Assembly: GCA_046092445.1 (NCBI GenBank)
Contig: JBJTDR010000060.1
Coordinates: 1 to 22,897, forward strand
Direction: 5' to 3'
Length of the DNA stretch: 22,897 bases
From: CAIUPE01 sp046092445
GTDB taxonomy: Bacteria; Pseudomonadota; Alphaproteobacteria; Rhizobiales; Beijerinckiaceae
The notes under the pieces were generated by a model. It worked only from the letters and a program-made list of their open reading frames with translations. It ran no database searches and had not been told where the DNA came from. Made by a program: the position numbers and the translations under genes. This document shows, piece after piece, positions 13,649-20,851 of the stretch (position 1 is the first letter of the stretch; the number at the start of each line of letters is the position of its first letter).

Positions 13649-14581
13649 CTAACCCCTCAAAAATTTCTCGAGCGCAGCGAAATCAGACGTGCCTTCCATC
13701 GGTCCGCGTTTTGTCACGGCGAAGGCGCCTGCCGCCGCTGCAAATTTCAGACAGTCGGCAGGCGGCAGATCACGGAGCCATAGACTTGTGAAGGTCGCAC
13801 CGAAACAATCACCAGCGCCTGTCGGGTCAATCTCGTCAACAGGGAAGGCTTTCACCGTCAAAGCCTCCTTCGCCGAGTGATAAGATGCGCCTTGTGCGCC
13901 CTGCTTGTGAACAACAGCTTTGATGCCGGAGTGCAGAAGCTCGGCAATCGCAGCGCCTTTATCTTTGGAGCGCGTCAGCAGCGTCAATTCCGCATCGCTC
14001 GGCAAATAAAGATCGGTCAGTGCGATGATGTTTGACATCGCGTCCGCAACGCCCGGCGCTTCAAGCATTTCTTTGCGCAAATTCGGATCAAACGACACCG
14101 ACCCGCCTCTGGCGCGAATGGCCTTTGCCGCTTCAATATTGAACTCGACGAATTCCTGGCTTGAAAGGGACGTCCCCATCACGTGGACGTGATCGACAGT
14201 CGCGAGCAGGTTTTTGACGATGTCGGTCTTGTGCAAAGTTCCTGACGCGCTATGTCGGATGTTGAAAACAAAATCGCGCGAACCATCCGTGCGATAGCGG
14301 ACAAAGGCGCTGCCCGTCGGCCGGTCGGAGTCAATGTAGATACCGCTGATGTCGACGTGATCCCGTTTGAGCCTCTCGAGATTGATTCGACCAAAATCAT
14401 CGTCGCCAACGGCCGAGATCAACGCAACAGGCTGGCCAATTCGTGCGGCTTGATCAGCAAAAATGGCGGGAGCCCCGGAAGGAAAGGGCCCCGTCAGAGG
14501 GATTGGCTCAAGAAATCCGTTGCCTTGCAAATCAGCCATGATTTCCACGAGAACTTCACCGATAACGAGTATCTTCTTCAT
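13649..14581 (-). CDS. PfkB-family sugar kinase (tagatose/fructose kinase candidate)
   Basis: A 310-residue ribokinase-like (PF00294) enzyme: N-terminal VIGEVLVEIMAD, the substrate glycine region GPFPSGAPAIFADQAARIG, SAVGDDDFG, and the signature DPTGAGDCFGATF at residues 252-264 with catalytic Asp258 and the anion hole. It transfers phosphate from ATP to a sugar hydroxyl in the cytoplasm. The sugar is inferred from context: SmoS and MtlK make ketohexoses, and the next gene is a PF08013 protein. D-tagatose to tagatose 6-phosphate, and possibly fructose to fructose 6-phosphate, are the best guesses. ATG at 14581 has AAGG and GGGAG upstream. It is divergent from the LacI-type regulator gene and starts the two-gene kinase-gatZ transcript. 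Confidence 0.93.
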   Translation of the reverse strand: MKKILVIGEVLVEIMADLQGNGFLEPIPLTGPFPSGAPAIFADQAARIGQPVALISAVGDDDFGRINLERLKRDHVDISGIYIDSDRPTGSAFVRYRTDGSRDFVFNIRHSASGTLHKTDIVKNLLATVDHVHVMGTSLSSQEFVEFNIEAAKAIRARGGSVSFDPNLRKEMLEAPGVADAMSNIIALTDLYLPSDAELTLLTRSKDKGAAIAELLHSGIKAVVHKQGAQGASYHSAKEALTVKAFPVDEIDPTGAGDCFGATFTSLWLRDLPPADCLKFAAAAGAFAVTKRGPMEGTSDFAALEKFLRG

Positions 14582-14607
14582 TTAACCTTGCTCTCCCTTT
14601 GGACCTG

Positions 14608-14636
14608 ATCGTTAACCGCACCCTACAGACTGTCAA
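14608..14636 (-). promoter_or_regulatory. Promoter of the kinase-gatZ transcript
   Basis: On the minus strand a consensus TTGACA (14631-14636) and AACGAT (14608-14613) are spaced by 17 bases, 27 bases upstream of the kinase ATG. The -10 box is weak, which is usual for alphaproteobacteria. The shared 20-nt motif at 14644-14663 ends 7 bases upstream of the -35 box. Confidence 0.6.
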
Positions 14637-14643
14637 GAATAAC

Positions 14644-14663
14644 CTTTCGCGCGTAAAGATTGA
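14644..14663 (-). promoter_or_regulatory. Shared regulator-binding motif, copy A (kinase-gatZ arm)
   Basis: The minus strand reads TCAATCTTTACGCGCGAAAG. It agrees at 14 of 20 positions with the copy upstream of smoE and stands the same 7 bases from the -35 box. The right part has partial dyad symmetry (TTTACG...GAAAG). It also lies upstream of the divergent regulator gene, so it may autoregulate it. The likely ligand is the adjacent LacI-family protein; binding is inferred. Confidence 0.55.
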
Positions 14664-14739
14664 AATTACCGCGTGACTCTATAACTGGCGTCTTAGGTCC
14701 GGATCGTGTTATGATGGTATCAAGGAGGAAGGACCTCGT

Positions 14740-15765
14740 ATGTCGAGTAAAAAAATCAAAAATATGGAGGAGTTTGCTCAGCTCTCGGGCATCTCCCGAC
14801 CGACCATTTCTAAATATTTCCATGACCCTCTAAGTGTCAGAAAATCCTCGCGAATTCGTATCGAAGCAGCGCTTGAGGAACTCGACTATCGCCCCAATAT
14901 CTTCGCAATTAACCAGAACCGTAAATCAACCCGCAATATTGGTATTCTTGTACCCTATCTCGCCGATCCGTTTTTTGCCGAAATTGTTCGCTTGCTGGAG
15001 CGGCAATGTATCGATGCCGGCTATTGGCCGATCGTGTTCAGTTCGCACGGCGAAACAGATCTAGAAAACAATGCCTTAGCGACATTGGAGGCGCTTCGTC
15101 CGTCCGGCGCTTTGATCGCTCCTCTGGGCCGCAAATCTGACTTGGAAACGGTTCGGCAATTTACTGATAAAGTTCCAACCGTAATTTTTGACAGCAATGT
15201 AAAAGTTGGAAAAGCTTTTGTTGGGTCGAATAATTTTCAAAGCATTCCGTTGATTGTCGATTATTTATGCCGGACCGGTGAACCGCCCTGCTTTCTGGAA
15301 ATGCCTCCGGTCAATCCCAATGCGGATAAGCGCCGTGACGCCTACACGACCGCGATGGAGCAGTTGGGGCTTCAACCGAAGATAGTACGAGCCAAGGGCG
15401 GTGGATGGGATTTCGAGCAGATTGGCTTCAACGCCGGTATCGATCTGATAGAGAGCCGCGCTCTGCCATCAAATACCGTTCTCTGCAGCAATGACCGGAT
15501 TGCGATCGGCCTTCTTGCGGCGTCCCATCAGAAAGGCTTGCGTGTTGGCCATGGATCGGGGTGTGCCATGCGGGTCGCCGGTCATGATGATCACCCCTGG
15601 TCCCGCTTCACATGCCCGCCCCTGACGACAGTGTCACAAAATTATATTTCCATCGCCCAACGCAGTTTTCAGACGCTTTTGGAGATCATTGACGGTGAAA
15701 CTTATGGAAATGAGCGTCCGGAAGTCCTTTTTGAGGGAACTTTGGTTCTGCGCGCTTCTGCCTGA
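14740..15765 (+). CDS. LacI-family transcriptional regulator of the polyol locus
   Basis: The 341-residue protein has an N-terminal LacI helix-turn-helix (FAQLSGISRPTISKYFHDP, about residues 12-30), the hinge region (IEAALEELDYRPN) and a periplasmic-binding-protein-like sensor domain starting at NIGILVPYLADPFFAEIV. The recognition helix TISKYF differs from the commoner TVSRVLN. LacI proteins of this type sense a sugar or polyol and control nearby catabolic operons. The ATG at 14740 follows a strong AAGGAGGA. It is divergent from kinase-gatZ and co-directional with the transporter operon, 119 bases upstream of smoE. It most likely recognises the motif found at 14644-14663 and 15772-15791. The candidate -10 TATGAT just upstream of its ribosome-binding site has no good -35. 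Confidence 0.93.
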   Translation: MSSKKIKNMEEFAQLSGISRPTISKYFHDPLSVRKSSRIRIEAALEELDYRPNIFAINQNRKSTRNIGILVPYLADPFFAEIVRLLERQCIDAGYWPIVFSSHGETDLENNALATLEALRPSGALIAPLGRKSDLETVRQFTDKVPTVIFDSNVKVGKAFVGSNNFQSIPLIVDYLCRTGEPPCFLEMPPVNPNADKRRDAYTTAMEQLGLQPKIVRAKGGGWDFEQIGFNAGIDLIESRALPSNTVLCSNDRIAIGLLAASHQKGLRVGHGSGCAMRVAGHDDHPWSRFTCPPLTTVSQNYISIAQRSFQTLLEIIDGETYGNERPEVLFEGTLVLRASA

Positions 15766-15771
15766 GGACTC

Positions 15772-15791
15772 TCAAATTTTACGAGGGTAAA
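15772..15791 (+). promoter_or_regulatory. Shared regulator-binding motif, copy B (smo operon)
   Basis: TCAAATTTTACGAGGGTAAA, with a perfect inner dyad TTTAC-GAGG-GTAAA, lies just after the regulator stop codon and 7 bases upstream of the smoE -35 box. It is the counterpart of copy A with the same strand orientation relative to its promoter. A site this far upstream suits activation, or looping between copies, rather than simple steric repression. Confidence 0.55.
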
Positions 15792-15798
15792 AATTCGA

Positions 15799-15827
15799 TT
15801 GACTCAGGACGGCACCCCATTTTAGCT
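15799..15827 (+). promoter_or_regulatory. Promoter of the smo-mtlK operon
   Basis: TTGACT (15799-15804) and TTAGCT (15822-15827) are spaced by 17 bases. A start near 15834 would give a leader of about 50 bases to the smoE ATG. The -10 box is weak, which fits a promoter needing an activator at the motif just upstream. Confidence 0.5.
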
Positions 15828-15884
15828 TTTCAAATTGTGGGGTCTCGTGGACGGGGCCGACACTGGAAACTTGGGAGGTCAAAA

Positions 15885-17204
15885 ATGAAAGTCATGAGCG
15901 CATTATTGGGCGCAGCGGCTTTGGCTGTGCTGGGTACGACGGCGGCCAGTGCCGCCGAAATCACAATTGCTACGGTTAACAACAATGACATGATCGTGAT
16001 GCAGAAGCTTGCCCCCCAGTGGGAAAAGGCTACAGGCAACAAGATCAACTGGGTCGTATTGGAAGAAAACGTTTTGCGACAGCGCACGACGCAAGATATT
16101 TCCACGAAGGGTGGTTCCTTCGACATCATGTTTATCGGTGCCTATGAAACCCCGATCTGGGGTGCAAATGGATGGCTCGCACCGCTTGATGATTTTGCCA
16201 AAGACGAAAAATACGATCTGAAAGACATCTTCCAGCTCGTTCGTAATGGTTTGTCGGCCAAGGGCAGCCTCTATGCGGTGCCGCTCTACTCCGAAACCTC
16301 GTTCACGTATTATCGCACGGACCTTTTCAAGAAGGCTGGCATCACGGTTCCGAAAGAACAGATCACTTATGATCAGTTCAAGGAAATGGCCGCCAAGCTG
16401 CACGATCCGAAGAACGGCATCTATGGCACATGCCAACGCGGTAAAGCCGGTTGGGGTGAAAACATGGCCTTCGTCGGCACGATGGCCAATGCTTTTGGCG
16501 CCCGTTGGTTCGACATGGATTGGAAGCCGCAGCTGACAAGCCCCGAGTGGAAAGCAGCGATCACATACTATGTCGACCTGATGCAGAAATATGGTCCTCC
16601 GGGCCCGACAGGGAATGGCCACAACGAAAATCGCGCTCTCTTCAAGGACGGAAAATGCGCAACTTGGGTTGACGCGACTTCGGCAGCCAACGACATCCGC
16701 AACCCGAAGAACTCCAAGGTTGCTGATACCACGGACTTCTTCCAGGCTCCGAAGCAGGTGACTGACAAGGGCACAGGTTGGTTCTGGTCTTGGGCGCTCG
16801 CCATTCCGGCAAGCTCGAAGAAGATCGACGTTGCGAAGGACTTCTTGAAGTGGGCAACCTCGAAAGAATACTTCCAGATGGTCGGCGAGACAGAAGGCTG
16901 GGTTGCCGTGCCAAGTGGCACGCGCGCATCCATCCACGATGATCCGCGCCTCTTGAAAGCGGCACCTTTCGCAGCGACGATCAAGGACGCCATCTTCTCG
17001 GTGGATCCTGCGAATCCGACCCGCGACAAGGTTCCGTACACAGGCGTCCAATTCGTGGCGATTCCTGAATTCCAGGGCATCGGCAACTATGTTGGTCAGC
17101 AGGTAGCTTCGGCTCTTGCAGGCCAGATCACTGTCGATAAGGCTCTTGAAAACAGCCAGGAATTCGCAACTCGCGAAATGACCAAGGCTGGTTATATCAA
17201 GTAA
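15885..17204 (+). CDS. smoE: Polyol ABC transporter, periplasmic substrate-binding protein
   Basis: The 439-residue protein starts with a Sec signal peptide (MKVMSALLGAAALAVLGTTAASA, likely cleaved before AEITIA), followed by an extracellular solute-binding protein of the SBP_bac_1 type. Recognisable segments are WEKATGNKINWVVLEENVLRQRTTQDI, GSFDIMFIGAYETPIWGANGWLAPLDD, SLYAVPLYSETSFTYYRTDLFKKAG and the late ATSKEYFQMVGETEGWVAVPSGTR. It resembles SmoE/MtlE proteins that bind sorbitol, mannitol and other hexitols. The start is set by GGGAGG (15873-15878), six bases before the ATG at 15885; the frame is open farther upstream, but those residues would spoil the signal peptide. A strong terminator follows, so this gene is probably expressed more than the rest of the operon. 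Confidence 0.95.
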   Translation: MKVMSALLGAAALAVLGTTAASAAEITIATVNNNDMIVMQKLAPQWEKATGNKINWVVLEENVLRQRTTQDISTKGGSFDIMFIGAYETPIWGANGWLAPLDDFAKDEKYDLKDIFQLVRNGLSAKGSLYAVPLYSETSFTYYRTDLFKKAGITVPKEQITYDQFKEMAAKLHDPKNGIYGTCQRGKAGWGENMAFVGTMANAFGARWFDMDWKPQLTSPEWKAAITYYVDLMQKYGPPGPTGNGHNENRALFKDGKCATWVDATSAANDIRNPKNSKVADTTDFFQAPKQVTDKGTGWFWSWALAIPASSKKIDVAKDFLKWATSKEYFQMVGETEGWVAVPSGTRASIHDDPRLLKAAPFAATIKDAIFSVDPANPTRDKVPYTGVQFVAIPEFQGIGNYVGQQVASALAGQITVDKALENSQEFATREMTKAGYIK

Positions 17205-17217
17205 TAGACCTCCTTGG

Positions 17218-17246
17218 CGGCCGGTCCTTCGGGATCGGCCGTTTTT
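17218..17246 (+). terminator. Intra-operon Rho-independent terminator/attenuator after smoE
   Basis: A 10-bp GC-rich stem (CGGCCGGTCC at 17218-17227, GGATCGGCCG at 17232-17241, one G:U pair) closed by a TTCG tetraloop and followed by five Ts. It lies 13 bases after the smoE stop and before the permease genes. Partial termination here would give excess binding protein over permease, as in many ABC sugar operons. Confidence 0.85.
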
Positions 17247-17282
17247 CTTCGCTACTCATGTTAATATTGCTTTGCACGGATC

Positions 17283-17301
17283 GGCGTAAGGGATTTACGC
17301 C
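17283..17301 (+). repeat. Inverted repeat in the smoF leader
   Basis: GGCGTAA (17283-17289) and TTACGCC (17295-17301) are perfect arms around GGGAT, ending 36 bases before the smoF ATG. No T-run follows. It may protect the 5' end of a processed smoFGK message, or be a regulator half-site pair, since TTTACG also occurs in the shared motif. Confidence 0.5.
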
Positions 17302-17337
17302 ACAGACGCGTCAAAGCAAGTTGGACAGAGGCAGGAT

Positions 17338-18210
17338 ATGGCAACCAAGGCATCCCGCTCCGCCGCTCGATTGATGATCTCGCCGGCCGTGCTTTTATTA
17401 TTTGGTTGGATGATTGTTCCGCTCGTTCTCACCGTTTATTTCTCATTCCTGCGCTATAATTTGCTTACGCCGTCGGGCAATCCGTTTGTCTGGTTCGAAA
17501 ACTACTATTGGTTTGTGACCGATCCGAGCTTTACCGCTGCCATGATCAACACGCTTGTGTTGGTTGGGTGGGTATTGTTGATTACGATCATCGGCGGCAT
17601 TTTGTTTTCTCTGCTCCTTGATCTGCCGATGTTCGGTCAAGGCGTCATTCGCATCATGATGATTGCGCCGTTCTTTGTAATGCCGACCGTGTCGGCGCTT
17701 GTGTGGAAAAACATGTTCATGAATCCGGTCAACGGATTCTTTGGTCAGATCGCTGCCGGACTGGGTTTGCCGCCGATCGATTTCTTTGGCCAATATCCGC
17801 TCATGTCGGTTATCATTATTGTGAGCTGGCAGTGGTTGCCCTTCGCAACGCTTATTCTTTTCACGGCGATGCAATCGCTTGATCAAGAGCAGTTGGAAGC
17901 GGCAGAAATGGATGGTGCTCGGCCGATCACGCGATTTCTCTACATTGTTCTTCCGCATCTCGCGCGTCCGATCACCATTGTTGTTTTGATTCAGACGATT
18001 TTCCTTCTGTCGGTTTTCGCCGAGATCCTCGTGACCACAAATGGCGGCCCCGGGACGTCGACGACCAATCTGACTTATCTCATCTATGTTTCATCTTTGC
18101 TGCAGTTCGATGTCGGCATGGGCAGTGCGGGGGGAGTGATAGCCATTATTCTCGCCAATATTGTTGCCGTCTTTCTGATGCGGATGATCGGCAAGAATCT
18201 GTCTTCGTGA
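17338..18210 (+). CDS. smoF: Polyol ABC transporter permease 1
   Basis: A 290-residue inner-membrane protein with six hydrophobic segments (first at about residues 12-36, MISPAVLLLFGWMIVPLVLTVYF). The binding-protein-dependent transport EAA loop is EAAEMDGARPITRFLYIVLPHL, which docks on the ATPase. It belongs to the MalF-type permeases without the large periplasmic loop. The ATG at 17338 is preceded by GGCAGGAT. With SmoG it forms the channel for hexitols delivered by SmoE. It lies 12 bases before smoG. Confidence 0.95.
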   Translation: MATKASRSAARLMISPAVLLLFGWMIVPLVLTVYFSFLRYNLLTPSGNPFVWFENYYWFVTDPSFTAAMINTLVLVGWVLLITIIGGILFSLLLDLPMFGQGVIRIMMIAPFFVMPTVSALVWKNMFMNPVNGFFGQIAAGLGLPPIDFFGQYPLMSVIIIVSWQWLPFATLILFTAMQSLDQEQLEAAEMDGARPITRFLYIVLPHLARPITIVVLIQTIFLLSVFAEILVTTNGGPGTSTTNLTYLIYVSSLLQFDVGMGSAGGVIAIILANIVAVFLMRMIGKNLSS

Positions 18211-18222
18211 GGCTTTAATTCC

Positions 18223-19056
18223 ATGGCGCGCGCAGTTTCAAAAAATGCCAAGCTCAGGAATACCGCGATTGCGGGATCGGTGGGCTTTCTCATGTTTTTG
18301 CCGATCCTTTGGGTGGTTATTCTGTCTTTTAAAACCGAGGAAGATGCGATCCGCGCCCCGCTTGAAGTGTTGTTTGGCTCGGGATGGACAACCGAAAATT
18401 TCGCAACCGTGCAAGCGCGATCCGACTATTTCAAACATTTTTCGAATTCCGTCATCATCGCGGTCGGCTCGACTTTGTTGGGTCTCTTGATCGCCATTCC
18501 GGCGGCGTGGTCGATGGCCTTCGTGCCGACAAAACGCACAAAGGACGTTTTAATGTGGATGCTCTCGACAAAGATGATGCCGCCTGTCGGCGCGCTTGTG
18601 CCGATCTATCTCATCTTCCGTGATACGGGTCTGCTCGACAGCCGAATCGGATTGATGTTCATTTTAATGTTGATCAACCTGCCAATCATCGTCTGGATGC
18701 TTTTTACGTATTTTCGTGAAATTCCGAACGAGATTCTGGAAGCCACCCGCATGGATGGTGCACGCCTCTGGAACGAGATTGTCGAAGTTCTGGCTCCGAT
18801 GGCGATCCCCGGCATTGCTTCGACACTTTTGCTCAACATCATTCTTGCATGGAACGAAGCATTCTGGACGCTCAATCTGACGGCCGCAAAGGCCGCGCCG
18901 CTGACAGCTTTTATTGCCAGCTATTCAAGCCCCGAGGGCCTCTTCTACGCAAAGCTGAGCGCCGCGTCCGTCATGGCGATTGCACCAATTCTGATTATGG
19001 GCTGGTTTAGCCAGAAACAACTTGTCCGCGGCTTAACCTTTGGCGCGGTGAAGTAA
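18223..19056 (+). CDS. smoG: Polyol ABC transporter permease 2
   Basis: The 277-residue MalG-type permease has an N-terminal membrane segment (AGSVGFLMFLPILWVVILSF), several further hydrophobic helices and the EAA loop ILEATRMDGARLWNEIVEVLAPMAIPG, ending in the typical QKQLVRGLTFGAVK tail. It pairs with SmoF in the inner membrane. ATG at 18223 has GAGG about eleven bases upstream, at the smoF stop. It is 10 bases from the ATPase gene, so the three genes are one unit. Confidence 0.95.
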   Translation: MARAVSKNAKLRNTAIAGSVGFLMFLPILWVVILSFKTEEDAIRAPLEVLFGSGWTTENFATVQARSDYFKHFSNSVIIAVGSTLLGLLIAIPAAWSMAFVPTKRTKDVLMWMLSTKMMPPVGALVPIYLIFRDTGLLDSRIGLMFILMLINLPIIVWMLFTYFREIPNEILEATRMDGARLWNEIVEVLAPMAIPGIASTLLLNIILAWNEAFWTLNLTAAKAAPLTAFIASYSSPEGLFYAKLSAASVMAIAPILIMGWFSQKQLVRGLTFGAVK

Positions 19057-19066
19057 GGAACGAACA

Positions 19067-20071
19067 ATGGGACAGATAAAGCTCAAGCAGGTTTCCAAGA
19101 GCTTCGACGCGGTCAAGGTCATCCATCCACTCGATCTGACGATCGAGAATGGCGAATTCATCGTATTTGTCGGCCCGTCGGGGTGTGGCAAATCGACATT
19201 GTTGCGCCTCATCGCCGGACTTGAAGATGTCACAGAAGGCGCAATCGAAATTGACGGCAAAGATGTGACCTATCTTCCGCCGGCCGAGCGCGGTCTTGCG
19301 ATGGTGTTTCAAAGTTATGCGCTATATCCGCATATGAGCGTGCGGAAGAACATCGCGTTCCCGTTGAAAATGGCAGGACTCGACAAGGCCGAGCAGGAAC
19401 GGCGCGTGAACGAAGCGGCGCGCGTACTTAATCTTACCGACTATCTTGATCGCCGCCCAAGTCAGCTTTCCGGCGGGCAACGGCAGCGTGTCGCCATTGG
19501 CCGGGCGATTGTGCGCGAGCCGCGTGCGTTCCTGTTCGACGAGCCTCTTTCAAATCTTGACGCAGCGTTACGTGTTGGCATGCGCTTTGAAATTTCCGAA
19601 TTGCATCGCCGTCTCGCCACGACAATGATTTATGTGACGCATGATCAAATCGAAGCGATGACGATGGCCGATAAGATCGTTGTGTTGCAAGCAGGAGCCA
19701 TTGAACAAGTGGGCTCGCCGCTCGAGCTCTATCGCAATCCGTGTAATAAATTTGTCGCCGGTTTTATCGGTTCGCCGCGCATGAATTTCATTGAAGGTGC
19801 TCATGCTGCGTCTCTTGGCGCACATACAATTGGCATAAGGCCCGAGCATATTGCGATGTCGAGCGAGAAGGGAAGCCTCGAGGGAATAGTCGGTGTGTCC
19901 GAACATTTGGGTTCAGACACATTTTTCCATGTTACAATAGACGGCATCCCGCACCCCATCACTGTCCGGATCGGAGGCGAAATCGGCCTCCGCTACGGCG
20001 ACAAGATTTATCTCACACTCACTGCCGATCACATTCATCGGTTTGATCAAAAGGGATTGCGTTTGCCATGA
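19067..20071 (+). CDS. smoK: Polyol ABC transporter ATP-binding protein
   Basis: This 334-residue MalK/UgpC-type ATPase energises the SmoEFG importer. It shows Walker A GPSGCGKST (36-44), Q-loop FQSYALYPHM, signature LSGGQRQR (134-141), Walker B FLFDEP (155-160), D-loop SNLDA and the switch His192 in YVTHDQ. A C-terminal TOBE domain follows (IGIRPEHI, GDKIYLTL); it is somewhat shorter than in MalK, as in other polyol importers. ATG at 19067 follows AAGGAA. Its stop overlaps the smoS start as ATGA, so the two are translationally coupled. Confidence 0.96.
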   Translation: MGQIKLKQVSKSFDAVKVIHPLDLTIENGEFIVFVGPSGCGKSTLLRLIAGLEDVTEGAIEIDGKDVTYLPPAERGLAMVFQSYALYPHMSVRKNIAFPLKMAGLDKAEQERRVNEAARVLNLTDYLDRRPSQLSGGQRQRVAIGRAIVREPRAFLFDEPLSNLDAALRVGMRFEISELHRRLATTMIYVTHDQIEAMTMADKIVVLQAGAIEQVGSPLELYRNPCNKFVAGFIGSPRMNFIEGAHAASLGAHTIGIRPEHIAMSSEKGSLEGIVGVSEHLGSDTFFHVTIDGIPHPITVRIGGEIGLRYGDKIYLTLTADHIHRFDQKGLRLP

Positions 20072-20838
20072 AGAGTCTCGAAGGAAAAATTGCTATTGTT
20101 ACGGGTGGCGCGCGCGGTATCGGGCGGGCGATTTGCGAGGCCTATGTGCGCGCAGGTGCGAAAGTGGCGGTCGCTGACCGGCTCGAGAAGGATGCGGCAG
20201 ATACCGCTGCAGCCATAGGGCCAAACGCGATGGCCGTTGTCATGGATGTCACAAATATTGACTCCATTCAAAAAGGCGTTGCAGCCGTGGAGGCGAAATG
20301 GGGCGGCATTGATATTCTTGTCAACGGAGCGGGCATTTTCAACATGGCCTCGATCGACAAGATTACAGTGGAAGATTATCGCCGCCAATATGATGTGAAT
20401 GTCGGTGGTACGATCTTTGCCGCCCAAGCCGTTGTACCGTCAATGAAGAAGCGCGGCGGTGGCGCCATCATCAATTTCGCAAGCCAGGCCGGTCGTCGCG
20501 GTGAGCCGAATATCACGATTTACTGCTCGACGAAGGCTGCCGTAATTTCAATCACGCAGTCGCTCGCGCTCGAACTTGCGAAAGACAATATCCGCGTCAA
20601 TGGTATCGCACCGGGTGTGATCGACACGCCAATGTGGGATGTTGTCGACGCGAAATTCGCCGAATACGAGAAGAAACCCATTGGTCAGAAAAAGCGCGAA
20701 GTGGGTCTCGCGGTTCCGCTCGGTCGTATGGGCCAGCCCGACGATGTTGCCGATCCATGCGTGTTCTTGGCGTCCGATGCGGCACGTTACATCACGGCGC
20801 AGACGCTCAACGTCGATGGCGGAAATTGGATGAGCTAA
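20068..20838 (+). CDS. smoS: Sorbitol/galactitol dehydrogenase, SDR family
   Basis: A 256-residue classical short-chain dehydrogenase. It has the NAD motif TGGARGIG (12-19) with Asp37 after the second strand (VAVADR, favouring NAD+), VNGAG, and catalytic Asn111, Ser139, Tyr152 and Lys156 (YCSTK). SmoS-type enzymes oxidise D-sorbitol to D-fructose and galactitol to tagatose, and some also act on L-iditol. The ATG overlaps the smoK stop by four bases. It works on the polyols imported by SmoEFGK and supplies ketoses for the kinase. Substrate range is inferred from close family likeness and context. Confidence 0.93.
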   Translation: MKSLEGKIAIVTGGARGIGRAICEAYVRAGAKVAVADRLEKDAADTAAAIGPNAMAVVMDVTNIDSIQKGVAAVEAKWGGIDILVNGAGIFNMASIDKITVEDYRRQYDVNVGGTIFAAQAVVPSMKKRGGGAIINFASQAGRRGEPNITIYCSTKAAVISITQSLALELAKDNIRVNGIAPGVIDTPMWDVVDAKFAEYEKKPIGQKKREVGLAVPLGRMGQPDDVADPCVFLASDAARYITAQTLNVDGGNWMS

Positions 20839-20851
20839 GGGATACTCGGTT

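Noticed and set aside
15903..17051. 382-codon open frame on the minus strand opposite smoE
   Set aside because: Fully antisense to the intact substrate-binding protein gene; its composition (rich in Arg, Cys, His) is that of a shadow frame.
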